Below, piece by piece: positions 1-5,928 of a DNA stretch of 9,539 nucleotides (positions are counted from its first letter, which is position 1; each line of letters starts with the position of its first letter). The DNA lies in the NCBI GenBank assembly GCA_028290765.1, contig JAQGJF010000171.1:1-9539 (forward strand), given 5' to 3'. Under the pieces are notes generated by a model. That model was not told the DNA's origin, ran no database searches, and worked only from the letters and a program-made list of their open reading frames with translations. This stretch comes from Tardiphaga sp. GTDB taxonomy: Bacteria > Pseudomonadota > Alphaproteobacteria > Rhizobiales > Xanthobacteraceae. Both the position numbers and the translations under genes were made by a program.

Positions 1-12
1 GAAGGGACCGGG

Positions 13-306
13 ATGATGAGCAAGTTTGAGGACGAACTCGTGGAGAGCCTCCAGCAGGCAGCGGCGCATGCGAAGGGCCGCAAGGTGAAGGGCATGCGCG
101 TCACCCGGATGGAAATACCGGACGTGAAGGCGATCCGCCGCTCGCTGCGCATGTCGCAGCACCGGTTTGCCGAGGCTTTCCGCATTCCGCTTCCCACGAT
201 CAAGAACTGGGAGCAAGGACGACGGAATCCCGATGCTCCCGCCGCAGCCTATCTGCTCGCCATCAAGCGCCGGCCCAAGGAAATCATGGAGGCCGTGGCG
301 GGCTAG
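13..306 (+). CDS. HigA/NadS-like XRE-family antitoxin and autorepressor
   Basis: This 97-residue protein has the usual layout of HigA/NadS antitoxins: a basic, helical N-terminal part (residues 1-36), then an XRE-type helix-turn-helix at about 37-75. In that domain DVKAIRRSLRMSQHRFAEAF supplies the first helices and the turn. PTIKNWEQGRRNPDAPA supplies the recognition helix and the WEQGRR-P signature that HigA and NadS proteins share. Family members neutralise a RelE/HigB-type mRNA interferase and repress their own operon. In this arrangement the toxin is normally the gene just upstream, which here would end before position 1, so the pair cannot be confirmed. GAAGGGA at 1-7 serves as ribosome binding site for ATG 13 or the adjacent ATG 16. 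It could instead be a solitary regulator. The family call is firm; the toxin partner is inference. Confidence 0.85.
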   Translation: MMSKFEDELVESLQQAAAHAKGRKVKGMRVTRMEIPDVKAIRRSLRMSQHRFAEAFRIPLPTIKNWEQGRRNPDAPAAAYLLAIKRRPKEIMEAVAG

Positions 307-459
307 GCACGATAATTTTAAGTTTATGCGGCATCGCCAGCTCCGTACCGCCAATCCACTGGAGCAGCGAATAACGCCGGAGCCCGCCATCTGTCGCGAG
401 CTGCGCGGACCCGGCGGGGCCCCGATCCGTGCGTACTGCTCAGTCCGGCGACGCGAAAT

Positions 460-501
460 CGACGCGCACCGGTACGGCTCCAAGACGGCTCCGGTGCGTC
501 G
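460..501. repeat. GC-rich imperfect hairpin
   Basis: CACCGG (467-472) pairs with CCGGTG (491-496). The stem is extended outside a 2-nt bulge by CGACG (460-464) with CGTCG (497-501). The 18-nt loop contains ACGGCTCC twice. No T-run follows on either strand, so it does not resemble a classical intrinsic terminator. It may mark the end of the antitoxin transcript, or be a chance structure in GC-rich DNA. Confidence 0.3.
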
Positions 502-538
502 GCGTCCACCCTCAAAACGTTTCATCCCACACGGCTGT

Positions 539-557
539 CTTCAACGATTGCTTGAAG
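539..557. promoter_or_regulatory. Candidate LysR operator upstream of the SDR gene
   Basis: CTTCAA and TTGAAG form a perfect 6-bp inverted repeat with a 7-nt spacer. The motif starts 105 bp before the SDR start codon. An almost identical motif in the same orientation starts 99 bp before the reductase gene (2341-2359): 14 of the first 17 positions match. In both places a CTRATC hexamer follows at the same offset (578-583 here, 2380-2385 there). Binding by the LysR protein encoded at 1401-2330 is inference from the shared motif and the gene neighbourhood. Confidence 0.5.
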
Positions 558-643
558 CTGCAACAACCCGGTGGCTGCTAATCTTTGCAGCCCGGATTTG
601 CCATGCTGCGCCCAACGCCGCGTCGGGCGCGAATGAGGACAGC

Positions 644-1387
644 ATGGATCTGGAACTTGCGGACAAAACCTTCATCGTCACGGGCGGCACCGACGGCCTG
701 GGGCTGGCGGCCGCGACGTGTCTCGTCGCCGAAGGCGCCAATGTGCTGGTCACCGGCCGGACGGAAGAAAAATTCCTCCGCGTTCAGGCGGCGCTGGGAG
801 CGCGCGCCGACAGATTGGCTTTTCTTGCGGGAGACAATGCCGATGCCGGGCTGCCGGCGCGGCTGCGCACGGCCGTCATGGCGCGCTGGGGGCGGCTCGA
901 CGGCCTTCTCGTCAGCGTGGGAGGTCCGCCCGCGGGCAAGGCGCTGACCACGGACGATGAGGCCTGGCGCGGGGCGTTCGAAAGCATTTTCTTAGGCGCC
1001 GTTCGCCTGGTGCGCGACCTCTCGGCCGCCATGTCCGACGGCGGCGCCATTGCGCTGGTGCTCGCGGTGTCCGCCAGGGAGGCTGCGCCGGCGGTGCCGA
1101 TCTCCAGCGGGCTGCGGCCCGGCCTCGCGCTGCTGGCCAAGAATTTTGCCGACGAGCTCGGTCCGCGCAACATCCGGATCAACGCGCTGCTTCCCGGCAT
1201 GTTCGCCACCCAGCGGGTCAGGCAGCTGCTCGAGGACCGGGACCCTCCGACCTCGAACCTGGCGCTGACGCGGATCGGCGATCCCGCCGAGTTCGGACGC
1301 ATGGCGGCCGTTCTGCTGTCGCCGGCCGCCTCCTATGTGACCGGCGCCGCGATCGCAATCGATGGCGGCCACTTGAAGGTCCTGTAG
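644..1387 (+). CDS. SDR-fold oxidoreductase with a degenerate catalytic triad
   Basis: This 247-residue protein has the short-chain dehydrogenase/reductase fold. The Rossmann motif TGGTDGLG (13-20) is a good TGxxxGxG. VSVGGPPAG (90-98) stands where NNAG is usual. ELGPRNIRINALLPG (171-185) and the C-terminal SYVTGAAIAIDGG are standard SDR blocks. The active site is not normal: aligned with FabG-type enzymes, the catalytic Ser is Ala141, the Tyr is Ser154 and the Lys is Arg158. This matches a beta-ketoacyl-ACP-reductase-like SDR subgroup known to lack a perfect catalytic tetrad, so keto-reductase activity should not be assumed; a nucleotide-binding or altered role is possible. The start at 644 is chosen because GAGGA (635-639) sits four bases upstream and the protein then begins directly with the first beta strand; the frame stays open further left but without SDR features. 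The gene converges on lysR with a 13-bp gap. Confidence 0.9.
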   Translation: MDLELADKTFIVTGGTDGLGLAAATCLVAEGANVLVTGRTEEKFLRVQAALGARADRLAFLAGDNADAGLPARLRTAVMARWGRLDGLLVSVGGPPAGKALTTDDEAWRGAFESIFLGAVRLVRDLSAAMSDGGAIALVLAVSAREAAPAVPISSGLRPGLALLAKNFADELGPRNIRINALLPGMFATQRVRQLLEDRDPPTSNLALTRIGDPAEFGRMAAVLLSPAASYVTGAAIAIDGGHLKVL

Positions 1388-1400
1388 CGGCCGTCGTGCT

Positions 1401-2330
1401 CTATCCGAGGCTCGCGGTGAATCGCTCGGCCAGCCGGTCGCGCTTGAAGGCATCCGCGACAAAGTCGACAAAGGCCCGTGTCCTGGTTGGCATCAGCCTG
1501 CCCGATGCATAATAGAGCGAAATCGATCCCGCGTCCGTATACCAGCGGGGAAGCACGCGCACCAGGTCGCCACGCGCGAGGTTCGGAATGACGTCGACCA
1601 AGGCGACGAGCGCAACGCCGAGGCCGAGGATGGCCGCCTCGCGCATCGCGGCAGGATCGTTGACGACCATGCTCTCCGGGAGCGAGCCGGGCATCTCCAG
1701 GCCATCGGCGTTGCGCATGGTCCAGCGGCGGATGCGGCCGGTGCGAAGCGAGCGCATGACGATCCCGCGATGCGAGGCCAGCTCCGTGGGATCGGATGGA
1801 CCGGTCTGTTTCGCCATGTAGCCGGGCGATGCCACGGCAACGATGTGCGCCGGCGCCAGGGTACGCGATATGATTCCCGGTGAGAGATCGAAGCCGCCGC
1901 CGATCGCCGCGTCGTAATTCTCGGCAATGAGGTCGACCTGGCGGTTCTCGAAGTGCCACTCCGGCTTCACCTTTGGGAACTGCGCCAGGAAGGCCGGCAG
2001 CAGTGGCATGATGTGCATGATGCCGACGGTCGGGCTCAGGCTCACGCGCAGAATTCCCGAGGGTGCGTCGCTTTCGGCGCCGATGTCCGAGATCGCGCTC
2101 TGCAGGGCGTCGAGATTGCCGCCGATCGAGCGCAGCAAGCGCTGGCCCGCCTCGGTCAGGGTCTGCTTGCGCGTCGATCGCCGAAACAGCCGAACGCCGA
2201 GGTTCTTCTCCAGCATGGCGACGTTCCGGCTGACGGCGGCAGGGGTCAATCCCAGATGGCGCGCGGCTTCCGAGAAGCTTTGGTGCTCGGCGCTGCGAAC
2301 GAAGGATTCGAGGTTGGCGAGAGTTGCCAT
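1401..2330 (-). CDS. LysR-family transcriptional regulator
   Basis: The 309-residue protein is a normal-length LysR regulator. Residues 1-62 form the winged helix-turn-helix: SFSEAARHLGLTPAAVSRNV (18-37) is the HTH, and LEKNLGVRLFRRSTRKQTLTEAG (40-62) is the wing and start of the linker helix. The rest is a two-lobed effector-binding domain resembling the branch with PSGILRVSLSPTVG near residue 91. The protein starts at the HTH, as is usual, so the start at 2330 is sound although its ribosome binding site is weak. It is transcribed away from the reductase/amine-oxidase pair, and the shared gap contains a T-N11-A box and a motif also found at the SDR promoter. Control of both flanking units and of its own gene is therefore likely by family precedent. 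The inducer is unknown; a ligand processed by the neighbouring redox enzymes would be the natural guess. Confidence 0.95.
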   Translation of the reverse strand: MATLANLESFVRSAEHQSFSEAARHLGLTPAAVSRNVAMLEKNLGVRLFRRSTRKQTLTEAGQRLLRSIGGNLDALQSAISDIGAESDAPSGILRVSLSPTVGIMHIMPLLPAFLAQFPKVKPEWHFENRQVDLIAENYDAAIGGGFDLSPGIISRTLAPAHIVAVASPGYMAKQTGPSDPTELASHRGIVMRSLRTGRIRRWTMRNADGLEMPGSLPESMVVNDPAAMREAAILGLGVALVALVDVIPNLARGDLVRVLPRWYTDAGSISLYYASGRLMPTRTRAFVDFVADAFKRDRLAERFTASLG

Positions 2331-2340
2331 GACTGCCGAT

Positions 2341-2359
2341 CTTCAATGATCACTTGATT
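2341..2359. promoter_or_regulatory. Candidate LysR operator between lysR and the reductase gene
   Basis: CTTCAA-TGATCAC-TTGATT matches the inverted repeat upstream of the SDR gene (539-557) at 14 of its first 17 positions and has the same 7-nt spacer. It begins 10 bp upstream of the lysR start codon, so its left arm overlaps the stretch (TTGAAGA read on the minus strand) that would serve as lysR's weak ribosome binding site. The motif begins 99 bp upstream of the reductase start. This placement suits autorepression combined with control of the divergent unit. Protein binding is inferred, not shown. Confidence 0.5.
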
Positions 2360-2373
2360 TCAAGCCGGACAAT
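2357..2373. promoter_or_regulatory. T-N11-A LysR box
   Basis: ATT (2357-2359), an 11-nt spacer and AAT (2371-2373) fit the classical LysR-type T-N11-A box with a short dyad. It overlaps the right end of the 2341-2359 motif and lies in the lysR/reductase divergent promoter region, where such boxes normally occur. The motif is short, so chance occurrence cannot be excluded; location is the main support. Confidence 0.4.
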
Positions 2374-2378
2374 TAGCA

Positions 2379-2392
2379 CCTGATCCGTCAGG
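2379..2392. repeat. Perfect inverted repeat CCTGA-TCCG-TCAGG
   Basis: A 5-bp perfect inverted repeat with a 4-nt spacer lies 47 bp upstream of the reductase start codon, between the proposed LysR sites and the start. It could be a second half-site for an activator or part of the core promoter. The CTGATC within it aligns by offset with CTAATC in the SDR promoter. No convincing -35/-10 pair was found here. Confidence 0.35.
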
Positions 2393-2439
2393 AATAAATA
2401 TCCGGTCGGCCGGCCACGGCTTCATCCAGGGGGATCAAA

Positions 2440-3156
2440 ATGAAACCGCACATCATCTGCCTCATGGTCTCCAGCGTGGACGGCCGCACGCTCCATAGCC
2501 GTTGGAGGCCCGAGGGATCGGGCGGCGACCTGTTCGAGCGCGTGCATGACGAACTCGGCGGCGACGCATGGCTGGTCGGCCGCGTCACCGGCCAGGAGTT
2601 CGCCAAGGGCAAGCCGTATCCCGCGTCACACAGAGAGACCTTTCCGCGCCAGCCCTGGTTCGCGCGGCGCGATGCCAAAGCCTATGGCGTCGTGCTCGAC
2701 GCCCACGGCAAGATCGGCTGGGGCCGCTCCGACATCGGCGGCGATCCGATCGTCGTCGTCCTGACCGAGGCCGTGCCGGATGCGCATCTGGCGGGTCTGC
2801 GCGGCGAGGGCGTTTCCTACATCTTCGCCGGAAAGTCCGAGCTCGATCTCGCCCTCGCGGTGGACATCCTCAACCGCGAGCTCGGCGTCAAGCGGCTGCT
2901 GCTGGAGGGTGGCGGCGGCGCCAACGGCGCTTTTCTCCGCGCGGGACTGGTCGACGAGCTCAATCTGGTGATATGTCCGGCCGTGGACGGCGCGCGGGGC
3001 GCGCCCAGCGTCTTCGATTCTACGGAGGCTGAGGCCGATCGCCGCGCCCCGGTCACGGCGATGACGCTGGAGAGCAGCAAGGTTTTGGAAGGCGGCGCCA
3101 TGTTGCTGCGCTACCGGATCCAGAATGGGGATATCCGGCCGGCAACCGACCGGTGA
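2440..3156 (+). CDS. RibD-C/dihydrofolate-reductase-like oxidoreductase
   Basis: The 238-residue protein belongs to the RibD C-terminal/dihydrofolate-reductase-like fold. Evidence is the N-terminal MKPHIICLMVSSVDGR with the SxDGR signature (11-16), a loop GGDAWLVGRVTGQEF typical of the family, and KRLLLEGGGGANGAFLRAGLVDELNLVICP (151 onward) with the EGGGxxN nucleotide-binding turn at 156-162. It lacks a RibD deaminase domain and is a standalone reductase. Family members use NADPH, classically to reduce a ribosylamino-pyrimidine in riboflavin synthesis, but standalone copies beside LysR genes usually have unknown substrates. I would not call it ribD. AGGGGGA (2428-2434) is a strong ribosome binding site for ATG 2440. 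The flavin amine oxidase gene follows after 9 bp, so the two are probably co-transcribed. Confidence 0.9.
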   Translation: MKPHIICLMVSSVDGRTLHSRWRPEGSGGDLFERVHDELGGDAWLVGRVTGQEFAKGKPYPASHRETFPRQPWFARRDAKAYGVVLDAHGKIGWGRSDIGGDPIVVVLTEAVPDAHLAGLRGEGVSYIFAGKSELDLALAVDILNRELGVKRLLLEGGGGANGAFLRAGLVDELNLVICPAVDGARGAPSVFDSTEAEADRRAPVTAMTLESSKVLEGGAMLLRYRIQNGDIRPATDR

Positions 3157-3165
3157 TCCCACAGC

Positions 3166-4440
3166 ATGACCCGACCGCATTTTGACCGCATCATCGTCAT
3201 CGGCGCCGGCGCTGCCGGCCTGATCGCCGCCCCCGAACTCGGACGGGCCGGCCGGCAGGTGACGATCCTGGAAGCGCGCGACCGCTGCGGCGGGCGCATC
3301 CATCCGCTGCCGCTCGCCGACTTCGGCTACCCGGCGGAAGGCGGCGCCGAATTCGTCCATGGCGAGGCGCCGGTCACGCACGCTCTGTTGCGCGAGGCGG
3401 GGCTTTCGCTGCTGCCGCTCCAGGGCACGACATGGACAATGGAGGATGGCCAATTCGCGCCGGAGGATTCTGAAGATCCGCATGAGGCAGAGCTCCACAA
3501 GGCGTTGCACGGACTGAAGGACGATCTGACCGTCGCGCAATTCCTGAGACGGCGTTTCGCCGCTCCCGAATATCGCGGGCTGCGGCACTCGATCCTGCAG
3601 ATGGTCGAGGGCTACGACGCGGCCGACCCGGAGCGGGCCAGCACCCTGGCGCTGCGCGACGAATGGATGGATGGCGGAGATCATGCGCAGGCCCGCATCG
3701 TCGGCGGCTATGGCGGCCTCGTCGAATATCTCGCGGCGGAGTGCCGCAAGCACGGCGTGGCGATCCATCTCGGCTCGGCCGTCTCCGCCATCGAATCGAC
3801 CAATGGAAGGGCCGTGGTCCGCTGCGCCAGCGGCGACACGCATGAAGGCGATGCCGTCATCCTCACCGTGCCGCTTCCTCTGCTGAAGCAGATCGTGCTT
3901 CCTGCGGCGGAACGCGAGCGGGCCGCCGCGGCTGCAGGCATCGGCTTCGGCAACGTGATAAAAATCCTGCTGCGTTTCGAGACCGCCTGGTGGCTCGACC
4001 AGCGAAGCGATCTCGATGATCTGACGTTCCTGCTGTCGGAGGCGCGGATTCCGGTCTGGTGGACCCAGCATCCCGCCGATCTCCCCGTGCTCACGGGCTG
4101 GTTCGGCGGCCCGAAGACGGCTGCGTTGGCCGACCTCGGCGAACCCGAATTGATCGAAGCCGGGCTCGCCTCGCTCGCGGAAATCTTCGGCCTCGATCCA
4201 GGGAAACTAAAGCGGAGGCTGGTCGCGGCGCGGGCGATCAACTGGGCGCAGGACTCGCTCGCGCGCGGGGCCTATTCCTACGCGACGCCCGAAACCCGCG
4301 CGGCGCAGGCGGTGCTTTCAAGGATGGATGGTGGGACGATCTTCTTTTCCGGCGAAGCCCTCTACCGCGGGCGGGATATGGGCACGGTCGAGGCGGCGCT
4401 GGCGTGCGGCCTGGAGACGGCGCGGAGCCTGATTGGATAG
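3166..4440 (+). CDS. Flavin-containing amine oxidase (FAD-dependent)
   Basis: The 424-residue protein is a complete FAD-dependent amine oxidase of the monoamine/polyamine oxidase family. The N-terminus carries the dinucleotide-binding motif GAGAAG (13-18), Glu36 for the ribose and the ARDRCGGRI block (37-45). GGAEFVHG (59-66) follows. GFGNVIKILLRF places Lys266 where the family keeps a lysine near the flavin N5. The C-terminal FFSGEALYRGRDMGTVEAAL (394 onward) is the FAD pyrophosphate-binding end. Such enzymes oxidise amines to imines, releasing hydrogen peroxide. No secretion signal is seen, so a cytosolic role is expected. The start lies 9 bp after the reductase stop with a weak ribosome binding site, suggesting translational coupling. 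The substrate cannot be read from sequence; a small amine or amino-acid derivative is possible. Confidence 0.93.
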   Translation: MTRPHFDRIIVIGAGAAGLIAAPELGRAGRQVTILEARDRCGGRIHPLPLADFGYPAEGGAEFVHGEAPVTHALLREAGLSLLPLQGTTWTMEDGQFAPEDSEDPHEAELHKALHGLKDDLTVAQFLRRRFAAPEYRGLRHSILQMVEGYDAADPERASTLALRDEWMDGGDHAQARIVGGYGGLVEYLAAECRKHGVAIHLGSAVSAIESTNGRAVVRCASGDTHEGDAVILTVPLPLLKQIVLPAAERERAAAAAGIGFGNVIKILLRFETAWWLDQRSDLDDLTFLLSEARIPVWWTQHPADLPVLTGWFGGPKTAALADLGEPELIEAGLASLAEIFGLDPGKLKRRLVAARAINWAQDSLARGAYSYATPETRAAQAVLSRMDGGTIFFSGEALYRGRDMGTVEAALACGLETARSLIG

Positions 4441-4608
4441 GGGCATTCGTCGGGCGGGCAATCCGGGAGGGCGGGCTCGCCGAAATACTTCAGATCGATT
4501 GTTTCGGCTGGACCCAAGTCGCGCCCAAAAATGCAGCTATTGGAAGGCGAACTGTAGCATTGTGCAGTCCGATGTCCGGACGATTTTTAAAAGTACGATA
4601 GGTTCCAT

Positions 4609-4956
4609 ATGACAGTGCAAAATGGGCTGTATTCCATATCCATCAAGATGCAGGAAGGAAAGCGGGGCCGTGCGACTGGCGTCATCATCCTTCGCGATGG
4701 CCACATTCTTGGCGGCGACAACTACTTTTACTACACGGGTTCGTATACGTCCAAGAACGGAAAATGGCGTGGCGAATTAGTTACGCACCAGCACACGGAG
4801 GCGATCGGCGCGAACCTGGCATTTGGAGGCCGGGACGTGCCGTGTGGTTTCACGGGGATCTATCTTGAAGGCACTTCCGATGTGGAAGGCACCGCGCTGG
4901 TCGGAAAGGTCAGTGTGTTTTTCCGCGCAGATCTCAGGCTGCTATCGCCGATTTGA
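4609..4956 (+). CDS. GrlR-like small regulatory/lipocalin-like protein
   Basis: The 115-residue protein resembles rhizobial proteins related to GrlR, the negative regulator of the enteropathogen LEE type III secretion genes. Its pattern fits that small beta-barrel: MTVQNGLYSISIKM at the N-terminus, GVIILRDGHILGGDNYFYYTGSYTS (about 24-48), then KWRGELVTHQHT, and a C-terminal strand series ending GTALVGKVSVFFRADL. Family resemblance is by memory of the NGLY-x-GGD-x-YxGSY-x-TxxHT pattern. No type III secretion gene lies in the window, so regulation of secretion is not implied; many rhizobial homologues are orphans. The start is preceded only by a weak TAGG ribosome binding site. It ends about 70 bp before a large palindromic element and converges on the membrane-protein gene at 5169. 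Confidence 0.65.
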   Translation: MTVQNGLYSISIKMQEGKRGRATGVIILRDGHILGGDNYFYYTGSYTSKNGKWRGELVTHQHTEAIGANLAFGGRDVPCGFTGIYLEGTSDVEGTALVGKVSVFFRADLRLLSPI

Positions 4957-5026
4957 CGAGGAAATGTGCGGCGCTTCGCAGTATTTGAGGGACGTCACCC
5001 GGTAAAAACCCCGGTCCACCGCGCTA

Positions 5027-5074
5027 GCGCATGTCCCGGCGAAGTGGATCCGGTTCGCCGACAAGGACATGCGC
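5027..5074. repeat. Palindromic element, first hairpin
   Basis: GCGCATGTCC (5027-5036) pairs perfectly with GGACATGCGC (5065-5074). Inside it CGGCGAA (5037-5043) pairs with TTCGCCG (5054-5060). ACAA (5061-5064) is a one-sided bulge, and the 10-nt loop contains GGATCC. It closely resembles the GCGCATG...CATGCGC repeat that I recall as widespread between genes in Bradyrhizobium and other Rhizobiales. Together with the hairpin at 5092-5143 it makes a two-part element between two convergent genes. Confidence 0.75.
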
Positions 5075-5091
5075 CAACACCAGAATCTACG

Positions 5092-5143
5092 GCGCTTCCG
5101 GTCATATGGGATCACAGAGTGATCCCATATGATCGGAAAGCGC
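5092..5143. repeat. Palindromic element, second hairpin (24-bp stem)
   Basis: The left arm 5092-5115 and right arm 5119-5143 form a nearly perfect 24-bp stem with a 3-nt loop (AGA), one single-base bulge and one G-T wobble. The core is CATATGGGATCAC against GTGATCCCATATG. It lies 17 bp after the first hairpin. No T-run follows. Because it separates convergent genes (4609-4956 plus, 5169-5354 minus) it probably stops or stabilises both transcripts. Mobility as a non-autonomous element is possible given its relatives in Rhizobiales genomes; that is inference. Confidence 0.75.
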
Positions 5144-5168
5144 TGTAATGTTCGTGAATATGTCGCCG

Positions 5169-5354
5169 CTATCGGACGCTAACCAAGGTGGCCCACACAG
5201 CCGCCAAAGCCGCCGCGACCAACAGGTAGATCGGAGTGTCGCAGAACGTACTGCCATACCGGCACATCTCGACGCCAAGCGTTCCGATCTCGTGGCGGCC
5301 GGCGGCGAAAAAAAGACCAGCCAGTAAAGCCAATGTCGCGGCGACGAAGTACAT
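5169..5354 (-). CDS. Small two-helix membrane protein
   Basis: The 61-residue protein begins MYFVAATLALLAGLFFAAG, a hydrophobic helix at about 1-19, then a short polar loop with two cysteines (CRYGSTFC, 30-37), then a second helix TPIYLLVAAALAAVWATLV (about 39-57). It is expected to sit in the inner membrane with the Cys-containing loop on one side. The start at 5354 is chosen because AGAGGGAG (minus strand, 5370-5363) lies eight bases upstream; a TTG 30 bases further out would add ten polar residues without a ribosome binding site. I do not recognise a function. The gene converges on the GrlR-like gene across the palindromic element. Confidence 0.7.
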   Translation of the reverse strand: MYFVAATLALLAGLFFAAGRHEIGTLGVEMCRYGSTFCDTPIYLLVAAALAAVWATLVSVR

Positions 5355-5506
5355 GATGAGACTCCCTCTCGTTCTGTGCTTCAAACGCTACCTAAGTTGA
5401 CACCTCCCGGCGGCCGAACACGCGCCATGGCGGTACTATAGTCTCGCACCACACAAATCGGCGGGGCTGCCCAGATTTCGCCGCGACTCAGATTGACGTT
5501 CTCGAT

Positions 5507-5707
5507 ATGAACAACAACAAGCCGAATAACTTTAAATGTCCCAGCCTGAAGTGCATGGCTCAATACTCCGCCGCCCGGCGAACGGAGGCGTCCAAGACCA
5601 AGCCCAAATGCGAAGAATGCGGTACCCCATTCCTCGAGATGGACGAGGGGTATTACATTCATTACGAACCTGTTTTTCCTGTGGCGCCTTTGGCTCCGAG
5701 AGCCTGA
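5507..5707 (+). CDS. Small four-cysteine zinc-ribbon-like protein
   Basis: The 66-residue protein has four cysteines in the pattern CX4C-X18-CX2C: KCPSLKC (Cys11, Cys16) and KCEECG (Cys35, Cys38). This is the layout of a zinc ribbon with one unusual CX4C knuckle. A basic stretch (AARRTEASKTKPK, 22-34) lies between the knuckles, and the C-terminal part is acidic then proline-rich (EMDEGYYIHYEPVFPVAP). It may bind nucleic acid or a protein partner, but no function can be assigned. The ribosome binding site is weak. A TACTATAGT sequence at 5434-5442 could be part of its promoter. An overlapping frame on the other strand has fewer protein-like features and is not favoured. Confidence 0.65.
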   Translation: MNNNKPNNFKCPSLKCMAQYSAARRTEASKTKPKCEECGTPFLEMDEGYYIHYEPVFPVAPLAPRA

Positions 5708-5761
5708 AAAAGCCTGATCGAAATCCCGGACGCCAGCTAAATTTTCTGGCGGCGAGAAACA

Positions 5762-5796
5762 AAGCCGCCGAGCGGAGTATGATCGCTCGACGGCTT
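5762..5796. terminator. Terminator-like hairpin, probably serving the minus-strand gene
   Basis: AAGCCGCCGAGCG (5762-5774) pairs with CGCTCGACGGCTT (5784-5796) over 13 bp with one mismatch and a 9-nt loop. Read on the minus strand the stem is followed by TGTTTC, a modest T-rich tail, whereas the plus strand continues GC-rich. It lies about 130 bp past the stop of the minus-strand gene 5929-6171 and 55 bp past the stop of the plus-strand gene 5507-5707, so it may act on both transcripts. Confidence 0.5.
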
Positions 5797-5928
5797 CGCA
5801 GGGGTAATACCGGCGTACGGCAATGCCGGTGACTGGATCTTAGGACATCTGATCGACGCTTCAACGAAACTCGCTTGTTAAGCTGAATGCCAGCAGCGCG
5901 GGTTAATTCTGGAACCGCCATGCCATGC

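Larger units (their letters stand above)
307..643. other. Intergenic stretch without a supported gene
   Basis: I see no convincing coding sequence in these 337 bases. Reading frames exist on both strands but lack ribosome binding sites and recognisable protein features. What it does hold is a GC-rich hairpin near 460-501, a perfect inverted repeat at 539-557 that recurs upstream of the reductase gene at 2440, and the ribosome binding site of the SDR gene at 635-639. The right half is therefore best read as the SDR promoter region. Confidence 0.6.

Noticed and set aside
167..643. N-terminal extension of the SDR frame by 159 residues
   Set aside because: The frame is open by chance in GC-rich DNA. 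It overlaps the antitoxin gene, lacks a ribosome binding site and has no SDR features before 644.
1333..2346. 337-codon open frame on the minus strand overlapping lysR
   Set aside because: It is a second frame of the same region; the LysR protein in the other frame has full family motifs.
2626..4071. 481-codon open frame on the minus strand across the reductase and amine oxidase genes
   Set aside because: It is antisense to two clearly recognised enzymes and its translation is low-complexity, rich in Arg, Gly, Ala and Gln, as expected of a shadow frame.
4966..5148. 60-codon frame through the palindromic element
   Set aside because: It is made almost entirely of the two hairpins and is not a plausible protein.
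5397..5402. Perfect TTGACA -35 hexamer upstream of the zinc-ribbon gene
   Set aside because: The nearest good -10 (TACTAT/TATAGT at 5434-5442) is over 30 bp away, too far for one promoter.
5381..5662. 93-codon minus-strand frame over the zinc-ribbon gene
   Set aside because: It shows no ribosome binding site or domain features, while the plus-strand frame has four well-spaced cysteines.
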